From Chryseobacterium indicum (GTDB taxonomy: Bacteria; Bacteroidota; Bacteroidia; Flavobacteriales; Weeksellaceae): a stretch of DNA of 64,000 nt. A model generated the notes under the pieces. It was not told where the DNA came from and ran no database searches. It saw only the letters and a list, made by a program, of their open reading frames with translations. Positions 45,647-53,820 of the stretch are shown in pieces. Location: assembly GCF_021504595.1 (NCBI RefSeq), contig NZ_JACSGT010000001.1, forward strand, positions 186,001 to 250,000, read 5' to 3'. The position numbers and the translations under genes are program-made. Within the stretch, counting starts at the first letter, position 1. Each line of letters begins with the position of its first letter.

Positions 45647-46093
45647 ATGATACGTATTACAAAAATTTTTACATTCGAAACCGCTCACGTTTTATACAAT
45701 TACGACGGGAAATGTAAAAATATGCACGGACATTCCTACAAGCTGTTTGTAACAGTGAAAGGAAAGCCTGTTAATGATTTGGAAAACCCTAAGAATGGGA
45801 TGGTGGTGGATTTTGGTGATATTAAAAGTATCGTAAAGTCTGAAATTGTAGATGTTTGGGATCATGCCGTTCTCATCAATGGACTTTCGCCGCACAGAGA
45901 ACTCGGGGAAGATCTTGAGGAAAAAGGGCATAAAGTGATCTACTGTACATTTCAGCCGACCTGCGAGAATATGTTGTATGCCATCGCAGCAAAAATAAAA
46001 TCGAAACTTCCGGAAGGAATTTCTTTGGCTTATCTTAAACTTCATGAAACCGAAAACTCTTACGGAGAATGGTTTGCGGAAGATAATCAGTAA
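45647..46093 (+). CDS. queD: 6-carboxytetrahydropterin synthase (QueD family)
   Basis: 148 aa from the ATG just after the promoter; the frame from 45581 would start upstream of it. PTPS fold with zinc His of FETAHVLYNY and MHGHSY, and the catalytic Cys in GKCKNMHGHS. CTFQPTCENMLYAIA and KLHETENSYGEW are typical of QueD, which makes the 7-deazaguanine precursor for queuosine. It is 27 bp before the lpxH gene. Confidence 0.9.
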   Translation: MIRITKIFTFETAHVLYNYDGKCKNMHGHSYKLFVTVKGKPVNDLENPKNGMVVDFGDIKSIVKSEIVDVWDHAVLINGLSPHRELGEDLEEKGHKVIYCTFQPTCENMLYAIAAKIKSKLPEGISLAYLKLHETENSYGEWFAEDNQ

Positions 46094-46120
46094 TTTTTTT
46101 ATTCAGAAAAACTCAGAACG

Positions 46121-46933
46121 GTGTTAAAAACGACCATTAATTTAGAACCCGGTAAAAAAGTATATTTTGCTTCAGACCAGCATTTTGGCGCACCGAATCC
46201 AAAGGAAAGTAAACTGCGCGAAGAGCGTTTTATCCGTTGGATGGACGAAATAAAGCATGATGCACAGGTTCTTTTTTTAATGGGAGATCTGTTTGATTTC
46301 TGGCACGAGTGGAAACACGTAATTCCGAAGGGATATGTTCGGGTTTTGGGAAAAATTGCCGAACTGAAAGACCGCGGAATCCATATTTACTTCTTTGTGG
46401 GAAACCATGACCTTTGGATGAAAGATTATCTTGAAGAAGAAATCGGATGCACGGTTTTCTATAAAAAGCAGTATTTTGAGATGGGCGGAAAACAGTTTTT
46501 GCTGGCTCATGGCGACGGTTTGGGACCGGGAGACAAAGGATATAAGAGAATGAAAAAAGTCTTTACCAATCCTGTTGCGCAATGGTTTTTTAAATGGCTG
46601 CATCCCGATATTGCGATGAAAATAGCATTGTACATGTCTCAGAAAAATAAAATGATTTCGGGAGATGAGGATAAAGAATTTCTGGGAGAGGATAAAGAAT
46701 TTCTGATCATTTATTCTAAAGAAAAGCTTAAAACTCAGCCAATCGATTATTTTATTTACGGACACCGTCATCTTCCGATGATTCTGGATCTTGAAGGAAA
46801 AGCAAAATACATCAATCTGGGAGACTGGATCTCTTATTTTACGTATGGTGTTTTCGAGCATGATTTTGAACTGAAAACTTTTGGAGACAGCACAAAAAAA
46901 ATTACCCCAAAAGCTGAGGTAATTTCCGAATGA
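46121..46933 (+). CDS. lpxH: UDP-2,3-diacylglucosamine diphosphatase (LpxH-like)
   Basis: 270 aa from a GTG start. Calcineurin-like metallophosphatase with SDQHFG, GDLFDFWHEW, GNHD, AHGDG and GHRH metal-binding motifs. LpxH releases UMP in lipid A synthesis at the membrane face. The identification to the LpxH family is good, the exact substrate likely. It follows queD by 27 bp, a spacing that suggests one transcript. Confidence 0.88.
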   Translation: MLKTTINLEPGKKVYFASDQHFGAPNPKESKLREERFIRWMDEIKHDAQVLFLMGDLFDFWHEWKHVIPKGYVRVLGKIAELKDRGIHIYFFVGNHDLWMKDYLEEEIGCTVFYKKQYFEMGGKQFLLAHGDGLGPGDKGYKRMKKVFTNPVAQWFFKWLHPDIAMKIALYMSQKNKMISGDEDKEFLGEDKEFLIIYSKEKLKTQPIDYFIYGHRHLPMILDLEGKAKYINLGDWISYFTYGVFEHDFELKTFGDSTKKITPKAEVISE

Positions 46934-47090
46934 ACCGAAATTCATTCATGTTTTTAATCCATATTCCGCATTACCCATTGCAATAACCTGACCAATTTTT
47001 TGGTTTTCAGATTAAAAAATTATTAAAAAGCAATCTTGTTTATGATAAGTGATTGTAAATGAGTTTTAAAGCATAAAAATATTTTTAGAA

Positions 47091-48071
47091 GTGAAAAATA
47101 TATTCGGCATACAGACAGAGCAGGATTTTTTGGCTGCATCACTGGAAACCTTCCGTTATCAGTATGAAAATATTGAAGTTTACAGACGTTTTGTAGATTA
47201 TCTCAACATCAAGCCTGATCATGTTGATGAACTGACAAAAATTCCTTTTCTGCCCATTGAAATGTTTAAAAACCATCGGGTTTTGGATAAAAATGTAACT
47301 GCGGATCTTTTTTTTCAAAGTTCCGGAACCACACAGATGAATTTATCAAAACATTTCATTGCCAATACTCAACTGTACGAAGAAAGCATCTATAAAAGCT
47401 TTGAACAGTTTATCGGAAAACCGGAAGACTTCATTTTCCTCGGACTTTTGCCAAGTTATCTGGAGAGACAAAACTCTTCGTTGATTTATATGGTAGATTA
47501 TCTGATGAAAAAATCCGGAAAACCGGAAAACGGATATTTCCTGTACAATCATGAAGATTTATTTACCCTTTTGAACGAACTACAAAACAAGAAAGTTATT
47601 CTGTTCGGCGTTTCTTTTGCCCTGCTGGATTTTTTAGATTTCTGCGACAGCAACTCAAAAACGCTTCAATTCTCCGACTCATTAACGGTAATTGAAACCG
47701 GAGGAATGAAAGGCAGAAAAGAGGAAATGACCAAAGACGAACTGTTGAAGATTTTGCAGGAAGGTTTTAAAACCGATAAAATTTATTCAGAATATTCGAT
47801 GACGGAGCTTCTTTCACAGGCATATTCTTTAGGAAATAATGAATATCAATGTCCGAACTGGATGCGCATCATGATCAGAAATGCAGAAGATCCCTTTAAT
47901 TATGAAAAAGAGGAAAGAACGGGAGCGATTAATATCATCGACTTGGCAAATGTACATTCCTGTGCATTCATCGCAACACAAGATTTAGGAAAAATTGTCG
48001 GAGATAAATTTCAGGTTTTAGGCAGAATCGATCATTCAGATATTCGCGGATGCAGTTTGCTTGTAAGTTGA
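47091..48071 (+). CDS. LuxE-like acyl-protein synthetase
   Basis: 326 aa from a GTG start; no ATG or TTG lies between it and the upstream stop (47067). It matches the LuxE/acyl-protein synthetase family: YRRFVDYL, PFLPIEMFK, FFQSSGTTQMN (adenylation motif), IETGGMKGRKEEMT and YSMTELLSQAYS. LuxE activates fatty acids in bioluminescence, but lone relatives in Bacteroidota act on other acyl substrates. No luxCDAB genes are present. Function beyond acyl activation is unknown. Confidence 0.85.
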   Translation: MKNIFGIQTEQDFLAASLETFRYQYENIEVYRRFVDYLNIKPDHVDELTKIPFLPIEMFKNHRVLDKNVTADLFFQSSGTTQMNLSKHFIANTQLYEESIYKSFEQFIGKPEDFIFLGLLPSYLERQNSSLIYMVDYLMKKSGKPENGYFLYNHEDLFTLLNELQNKKVILFGVSFALLDFLDFCDSNSKTLQFSDSLTVIETGGMKGRKEEMTKDELLKILQEGFKTDKIYSEYSMTELLSQAYSLGNNEYQCPNWMRIMIRNAEDPFNYEKEERTGAINIIDLANVHSCAFIATQDLGKIVGDKFQVLGRIDHSDIRGCSLLVS

Positions 48072-48115
48072 TTGATTTTGTAGTTGAAGTGTTTTAACAT
48101 TGTAGAATTTTCAGG

Positions 48116-48636
48116 CTCAAAATTTAAAATTCTGCTATCATTTGCTTAGTGAAAACGCCTTTGCGAGCGAAAATATACAGAACAAATACTAAATAAAATC
48201 TTTGCGATCTCCGCGTTAAAAACAAAGAGTTTTATCAAAACAGGATTTTTGTTTAAATTTAAACTTCAGCTATCATTTGCTTAGTGAAAACGCCTTAGCG
48301 AACGAAATATGCGGAGCAAATTTCAACTAAAATCTTTGCGACTTCTGCGTTAAAAACAAAAAGTTTTATCAAAACAGGATTTTTGTTTAAATTTAAAAAT
48401 TCTGCTATCATTAGCTTAGTGAAACGCCTTTGCGAACGAACTATGGAGAACAAATACTAAATAAAATCTTTGCGACTTTCGCGTTAAAAATAAAGAGTTT
48501 CATCAAAGCAGAATTATTGTTTAAATTTAAAACTTCAGCTATCATTTGCTTAGTGAAAACGCCCTTGCGAACGAACTATGCAGAGCAAATAATAAATAAA
48601 ATCTTTGCGACTTCCGCGTTAAAAAAAAAAACAAAA
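48116..48636. repeat. Four tandem copies of a 135-bp repeat
   Basis: GCTATCATT recurs at 48134, 48269, 48404 and 48538 (steps 135, 135, 134). Each unit has TAGTGAAAACGCC..GCGAACGAA, then AAAATCTTTGCGACTTCCGCG and, in the first three, AAAGAGTTTTATCAAA. No frame stays open across units. It fills the 565-bp gap before the 48637 gene. Confidence 0.85.
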
Positions 48637-49182
48637 GTGTTAAAAATAGAAGAACTGGTTCACGCATTTATTCATTCTCAATGCAATTTTGAGAAAGAAA
48701 TTGTTTTGACCAATCATTTTCAGGCAGATTGGGAAGCCGATATTCTGATTGTTGATTCAGAAGGATACAGTCATGAGATTGAAATCAAGCTTTCAAAAAG
48801 TGATTTCAAAAACGATTTTAAAAAATCCTATACCAATTCAAGTACAGGCGAAAAATTCTTAAAACACGATAAAATTTCCTGTGGAGATTATGTCTGCAAT
48901 GCGTTCAGTTTTCTGCTTCCGATGGGAATGGTAGATCATGAAATGATTCCCGAACATTGCGGAATTATAGAATTTTACCACAACGTAGACTCTTGGGAAA
49001 CGGAATTTTATATTGTAAGAAAACCCAGAAAAGTACACGAAGATTCTTACTGGAAACTGAATGATAAAGATCTTTTTATCAGAAAAATGGCTTTAAGCTT
49101 ACTGTATAAGAAAATGGAAATCAAAGGAAAGCATGAAGAACTTATTTTCAAAAATCCTTTTGATCTCAAAAAGTTGAAATAA
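48637..49182 (+). CDS. PD-(D/E)XK-like (MmcB-type) nuclease-fold protein
   Basis: 181 aa from the GTG at 48637; the longer frame (TTG 48430) reads through the repeat and is not credible. Residues about 14-60 carry a PD-(D/E)XK core: FEKEIV, WEADILIVDSEG, HEIEIKLSKSDF, with catalytic-looking Asp and Glu-x-Lys, as in the MmcB DNA-repair family (EIKxSxxDF). No partner gene reveals its target. The start abuts the tandem repeat. Confidence 0.65.
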   Translation: MLKIEELVHAFIHSQCNFEKEIVLTNHFQADWEADILIVDSEGYSHEIEIKLSKSDFKNDFKKSYTNSSTGEKFLKHDKISCGDYVCNAFSFLLPMGMVDHEMIPEHCGIIEFYHNVDSWETEFYIVRKPRKVHEDSYWKLNDKDLFIRKMALSLLYKKMEIKGKHEELIFKNPFDLKKLK

Positions 49183-49206
49183 TTTACTTTAAATATTAAA
49201 CATAAA

Positions 49207-49232
49207 AAAATCCTGTCGGCTGACAGGATTTT
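49207..49232. terminator. Terminator between convergent genes
   Basis: AAAATCCTGTC (49207-49217) pairs with GACAGGATTTT (49222-49232), loop GGCT. It serves the PD-(D/E)XK gene and aqpZ. Confidence 0.85.
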
Positions 49233-49236
49233 GTGG

Positions 49237-49974
49237 TTAACTATCTAATTCTTCCATGCCGTTTCGCTGCAGCAGGAATCTGTAAATTAATCCTCCTGTA
49301 ATTCCTCCTAAAATCGGAGCAACCCAGAACAGCCAAAGCTGAGACATGGCATTTCCGCCTACGAAAACCGCCTGAGAAAGTGATCTTGCAGGATTCACGG
49401 AAGTATTCGTAATCGGGATAGAAATTAAATGGATTAACGTTAATCCTAAACCAATGGCAATACCTGCAAATTTTCCGTTGGCAAACTTATCTGTAGCACC
49501 CAGAATAATGATCAGGAAAAAAGCCGTCAGTAAAAATTCTGTTAAAAATGCAGCACTCATGGAATAGCTTTTTCCAAAATATACCGCTTCACCGTAAAAA
49601 TTGGTGGCAAAAGCTCCCGGTCCCGAAAAGTCCGGAGTTCCGGAACCGCTCAGAATAACGTACAAAGCGCCTGCAGCTCCAATTGCTCCTAAACATTGTG
49701 CCACAACATACGGAACAAGATCTTTGGCAGAGAATCTTCCACCTGCAAGAAGTCCTACGGAAACAGCAGGATTGAAATGTCCTCCGGAAATATGCCCTAC
49801 TGCATAAGCCATTGTAAGAACAGTAAGCCCGAAAGCCAAAGACACTCCTAGCAGAAGAATCCCTAATTGTCCATTAGATGCAGCAGCAATCTGTGAGGCG
49901 AAGATTGCACTTCCGCAACCTCCGAAAACAAGCCAGAATGTGCCGAAAAATTCAGCAAAAAGTTTTTTTATCAT
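49237..49974 (-). CDS. aqpZ: Aquaporin Z
   Basis: 245 aa from the ATG at 49974 (the longer frame adds an unlikely leader). Six transmembrane helices with the two NPA boxes GHFNPAVS and SVNPARS. FGGCGSA and the small-residue selectivity region fit a water channel (AqpZ) and not a glycerol facilitator. It speeds water movement during osmotic change. It ends at the shared terminator. Confidence 0.95.
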   Translation of the reverse strand: MIKKLFAEFFGTFWLVFGGCGSAIFASQIAAASNGQLGILLLGVSLAFGLTVLTMAYAVGHISGGHFNPAVSVGLLAGGRFSAKDLVPYVVAQCLGAIGAAGALYVILSGSGTPDFSGPGAFATNFYGEAVYFGKSYSMSAAFLTEFLLTAFFLIIILGATDKFANGKFAGIAIGLGLTLIHLISIPITNTSVNPARSLSQAVFVGGNAMSQLWLFWVAPILGGITGGLIYRFLLQRNGMEELDS

Positions 49975-50189
49975 ATTGTTTATTTTTAAAAAGTATTTCA
50001 AATTTATCATTAATATATTGAATTAAAAAGTATAATTTTAAACTTATTGAAAATTAAATTTTGATTTTATTATTGATTTAATAATTTAAAATAAAAATAA
50101 TAGTTAATTATTTTCATATATATGTTTATTAGAGTTTATATTTATTTCATAAATGATTATTTTAGTTTATAATTTTTAAAATTTCTTTC

Positions 50190-50810
50190 ATGAAAAAGTT
50201 TTTGTGTGTGATCTTTGCTTCCCTTCTTCATGGCATATTTTCTTCACAGGCGGCTCAAAAAACATTACCATGCTATGATCTTACAGAAGTTTTAAGAGTA
50301 GAACCCACTTTTCTTTATAAGCCGCATCTGGATGCCTCAAAAAGTTTTAGGGTAAAGCTTCTAAAGGATTCAAAGACCATTCAGGATTATATCAGCAAAG
50401 GAAAATTTCATAAAATAAAAAAATCAGGAACCGGATATCGGGTTCAGAAACTGGATTACAGCAGAGCTTACATGGTTTCTAAAGGCAAACTTACACTGGA
50501 AAAAATGGGTGCCCGTTTCAGTAAAGAAACCAAAGGAAATGTTTTTACGGTTTCTTCTATCACCAGAACACTGGAAGACCAATGCAGACTGAGGAGGGTG
50601 AATTCCAATGCCGCACTTGGAATCAGTTCCCATAATTACGGAAATTCGTTTGATATCTCTTATGTTCGCTTTAATGGTGTTCTGAAGTATAATCCGAAAA
50701 TGGAAGCTGCTTTGGAAAAAGTTCTGAAATATTATTATGATCTGGGTAAAATCTACTATATCAAGGAAAAACAGCAAAGTTGTTACCATATTACGGTGAA
50801 GAATTATTAA
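50190..50810 (+). CDS. DUF5715 protein, M15-like peptidase fold
   Basis: 206 aa with a signal peptide (FASLLHGIFSSQA). A Bacteroidota family with the SSITRTLEDQCRLRR and SSHNYGNSFDISY motifs, then CYHITV. The H..D..H spacing (SxHxxGxxxD plus a later His) matches zinc peptidases of the VanY/M15 type, so a D,D-carboxypeptidase-like role in the cell wall is likely. Activity is not proven for the family. Confidence 0.78.
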   Translation: MKKFLCVIFASLLHGIFSSQAAQKTLPCYDLTEVLRVEPTFLYKPHLDASKSFRVKLLKDSKTIQDYISKGKFHKIKKSGTGYRVQKLDYSRAYMVSKGKLTLEKMGARFSKETKGNVFTVSSITRTLEDQCRLRRVNSNAALGISSHNYGNSFDISYVRFNGVLKYNPKMEAALEKVLKYYYDLGKIYYIKEKQQSCYHITVKNY

Positions 50811-50890
50811 CTAATTTTCAATTATACGTGAGATACTTGCATAGATAATTTAGTTTCTATAATTTTATGCCATAGAAAAACCGTGAAAAT

Positions 50891-51634
50891 ATGAATACAT
50901 TCAACAGAGAACAATGCGAATTAGCATTTGCAGCGTGGGATAACTGTCGTGGAAATTACAATGCCATTAAAAATCTGATTCCTACCAATTATGTTTTTGA
51001 TTTTGATGCTGAACAGATCAACTGGATGAAGACCGAAAATAAATGTACTGAGTTTTGTGCTCAGATCGGTATTTACGAGAATAAGATGGTTGCTGTTCTT
51101 TGTCCGATGGATGAAGGAGGACATAAAAAAGAAGTACAGGATTATCCTTACAGCTTTTTAGCCGAACTGAAGGAAGACCTTAATCTGGTAGAAACGGAAG
51201 AATATACGCTTGTAAAAAATGCGGTTCTTTCCAAAGATCTTAAAACAGTTGATAACAGTTCGGATATGTTCTGGCCGATTGCCAATAAGCCGATGATGGA
51301 GCAGGATAAAGCAATCGAAGCAATTGAGTCGTGGAGAAATGATGCGATGATTTGGTTCTACAGAGAATGTACAGAATTTCAGGGAGCAAGAATTTTTAGG
51401 CAGTTTTATGTACCTGCAGAAAATCTTAATCCGCCGAAAGCCGGGCTTTCTCATATGGTTTGCTCATTCGGACTGAAGTTTTCTCAGGTGTATCAGAGAG
51501 TTTTGCCTACGCTTATTTTCATTTCTTTTTATACTACAGGTCTGGAAGGCAGTGAAAACGGAGTAAGCGTTGAAAAAATCTCCAATACATACGATTGGTC
51601 AAACGCATGCCCGCCTATCTGCCAGTTTACGTAA
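50891..51634 (+). CDS. Conserved-looking protein of unknown function
   Basis: 247 aa, no signal peptide or transmembrane helix. Cys-rich at both ends (DNCRGNY, NKCTEFCAQ, ACPPICQF). DNFDAE-type acidic stretches and GLEGSENGV-like turns, with no known domain that I recognise. It precedes the membrane protein and two-component genes by 19 bp and may be part of the same transcript. Confidence 0.65.
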   Translation: MNTFNREQCELAFAAWDNCRGNYNAIKNLIPTNYVFDFDAEQINWMKTENKCTEFCAQIGIYENKMVAVLCPMDEGGHKKEVQDYPYSFLAELKEDLNLVETEEYTLVKNAVLSKDLKTVDNSSDMFWPIANKPMMEQDKAIEAIESWRNDAMIWFYRECTEFQGARIFRQFYVPAENLNPPKAGLSHMVCSFGLKFSQVYQRVLPTLIFISFYTTGLEGSENGVSVEKISNTYDWSNACPPICQFT

Positions 51635-51653
51635 TTTATAACTAAAATATATT

Positions 51654-52262
51654 GTGGATATTTACCAGGTAATACTTTATCTTAATAACAGTTTACTTGT
51701 TATTTGTGCTTTAATAGGGATTTTAAAGTACAAAACTCTCAGAAACACAGAAAAATGGTATGTATATTATATCATTTTTCTTTTTTTGATAGAAGCGGCA
51801 GGAAGAGTTTCTATAAGTCTCTTTCATGTAAAGGGTCTTGATTTTCTGTTTCCTTATTATGTGGCAGGAGAATTTCTCATCTTAGGAATTCTTTTCGTGA
51901 AAAAATTAGCATTGCCGTGGTATTGTTATATTCCGGTAGGATTATTGGCGCTCTTCTTTTTGCTGGATACGGAAATGGTAACTAATGAAGTAAAGAAGGT
52001 GATTTCAAATATTATTGTGATCTGCTTTGCCGGTTATGCGCTGCTTATGGAAATTAAAAATACTCAGGTGAATGACCGCTTTATGGCTGCAGACAGCCTT
52101 ATTTTCCTGTACTATGGATTGTCGGTTTTTTTATTTTTCCTTCTTCGCCAGCTTGCGGATTTTGGGATAAAACAGGCAGGAATGATCTGGAGTATCAATA
52201 ATATTCTCTGCAGCTTTTTATATATATCAATCATCTATACCTTTTTAAGATTAAAGAAATAA
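51654..52262 (+). CDS. Multi-pass membrane protein upstream of a histidine kinase
   Basis: 202 aa from a GTG start. Six to seven hydrophobic helices (for example LLVICALIGILKY, VYYIIFLFLIEAAG, FLFLLRQL). No soluble domain. It overlaps the histidine kinase by translation coupling (the kinase frame is open across its stop), so it is probably the sensing module of a split sensor kinase. Confidence 0.75.
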   Translation: MDIYQVILYLNNSLLVICALIGILKYKTLRNTEKWYVYYIIFLFLIEAAGRVSISLFHVKGLDFLFPYYVAGEFLILGILFVKKLALPWYCYIPVGLLALFFLLDTEMVTNEVKKVISNIIVICFAGYALLMEIKNTQVNDRFMAADSLIFLYYGLSVFLFFLLRQLADFGIKQAGMIWSINNILCSFLYISIIYTFLRLKK

Positions 52263-52312
52263 CCTTAAATATCACTTTTTTTGTTGCACTGATTGCTGTT
52301 CTGGTAATCATT

Positions 52313-53038
52313 ATGACTTTTATTCTGCTTGCGTACCGGAGTTTTATCCAGAGAATTATTAAAGAACAGAATGCGCAGCATGAAGCGGAAGTCCGGCATC
52401 AGAAAAATCTGGCACTGGAAAACATAAAGGCGCAGGAATCTGAGCGAAAAAGAATTGCGGTAATGATTCATGACGATATCGGAAACCGTCTGAATATTCT
52501 TTCTTTATGGCTGAATAATTTAGACACCAAAGGAGATGAGCTGATAAAAAAAAATATCACCACTCAAATGTCTTCTCTGATAGATTCTGCAAGAAGCATC
52601 TCTCATTCATTATATCCCGTAAATCTGGAATCTGTAGGTCTGGTTCTGTATATTGAAGAACTGATAGCCAATTTAGCAGGAAGGATAAACATTTCACTGA
52701 ACGTAAGTCCGAAATTTCAGAAAAAAGAAATTTTTATAGAAGTTCAGCTGTACAGGATTATTCAGGAGTTTACCACCAATGTTCTCAAACATTCGGAAGC
52801 ATCCAGAGTCTGGATCTATATTAAAGACAATAAAACAAATCTTGCGGTTATCATTTCGGATAACGGACAAAGTTTTGAATATGATGAGGTGAAAAAAGGG
52901 ATGGGTATCAAAAATATCGAATCCAGAATAAAATCTATGAACGCGGCGCACAAATGGAAAAATACCTTAGGTAAAGGCAGCCGGTTAATTATAAAAATTC
53001 CATACAATGAACTCCCAGGTCAAAATAGCGTTAATTGA
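52313..53038 (+). CDS. Histidine kinase, HisKA_3 type
   Basis: 241 aa from the first ATG. DHp helix with the phospho-His in RIAVMIHDDIGNRLN (HDxG..R as in NarX-type), then HATPase_c with EFTTNVLKHSEA and DNGQSFEYDE, KGMGIKNIESR. The frame is open upstream of the ATG and continues a hydrophobic helix (ITFFVALIAVLVIIMTFILL), so a rare start (an ATT at 52250) may be used. It overlaps the response regulator gene by 32 bp. Confidence 0.9.
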   Translation: MTFILLAYRSFIQRIIKEQNAQHEAEVRHQKNLALENIKAQESERKRIAVMIHDDIGNRLNILSLWLNNLDTKGDELIKKNITTQMSSLIDSARSISHSLYPVNLESVGLVLYIEELIANLAGRINISLNVSPKFQKKEIFIEVQLYRIIQEFTTNVLKHSEASRVWIYIKDNKTNLAVIISDNGQSFEYDEVKKGMGIKNIESRIKSMNAAHKWKNTLGKGSRLIIKIPYNELPGQNSVN

Positions 53039-53684
53039 TGATGAACAGCTGATTCTCGAAGGCGTAAAAATGTTATTGTCTTCAGAACCCAATATTTCAG
53101 TAGGATCTACTTCTACCAATGGATCGGATTTTCTGGAAACTTTAGAGAAAACCTCCGAAGAAGATTTCCCCGATATTGCATTGGTTGATGTACAGATGCA
53201 GCCAATGAATGGGTTTGAGCTGGTTGAGATTTTAAAAGAAAAATATCCCCATCTTAAAATCATCATTCTTTCTTCCCATTACAAAACAACCATTCTGGGA
53301 TATATGGTGAAGCTTGGTGTTTCAGCATTTCTGCCGAAAAACTCCAATAGGAATGCTTTTATCGAAGCCATTACAATGGTGTACAAAAACGGAATTTTCT
53401 TCACTCCGGAAGATCATCAGATGATTTTTTCTTACATGAACAGTCCTACCAAAAAAAGAACGCTCTTTGAAATGGATGACGAACTTTCGGACCGCGAAAA
53501 AGATGTGGTGAGGCTGATCTGTCAGGAATGCACCAACAATGAAATTGCAGAAAAACTATATATCAGTCCAAGAACTGTCGAAAGCCACAGGCAGAGAATT
53601 GTAGAGAAAATCGGCGCTAAAAATACAGTGGGAATTGTAATTTATGCCATTATCAACAATATTCATCCCCTGGAAAGAATCTGA
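53007..53684 (+). CDS. NarL/LuxR-type response regulator
   Basis: 225 aa: receiver domain with LIDDEQLILEG and the phospho-acceptor Asp in IALVDVQM, then a LuxR-type HTH (LSDREKDVVRLIC, NNEIAEKLYISPRTVESHRQRI). It pairs with the preceding HisKA_3 kinase. Targets are not visible; the Tle1-like gene 136 bp downstream is a candidate because it follows directly. Confidence 0.93.
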   Translation: MNSQVKIALIDDEQLILEGVKMLLSSEPNISVGSTSTNGSDFLETLEKTSEEDFPDIALVDVQMQPMNGFELVEILKEKYPHLKIIILSSHYKTTILGYMVKLGVSAFLPKNSNRNAFIEAITMVYKNGIFFTPEDHQMIFSYMNSPTKKRTLFEMDDELSDREKDVVRLICQECTNNEIAEKLYISPRTVESHRQRIVEKIGAKNTVGIVIYAIINNIHPLERI

Positions 53685-53820
53685 TTCCGTAGAAATACGG
53701 AATTTTTTATTTGGTACTTTCTACTCTATTATCCCGGTTTTTTTCATCGTTACTTTGGAGTGTTCATATAATAAGTGCTTCATTTTTAATAATGAAGACA
53801 AGATAAAACCACAAAGTGTA

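Noticed and set aside
48116..48636. Possible CRISPR array
   Set aside because: The repeats are direct 135-bp units with no distinct spacers, and no cas genes are nearby.
48430..48636. N-terminal extension of the PD-(D/E)XK gene from TTG 48430
   Set aside because: It would translate the tandem repeat, so the GTG at 48637 is preferred.
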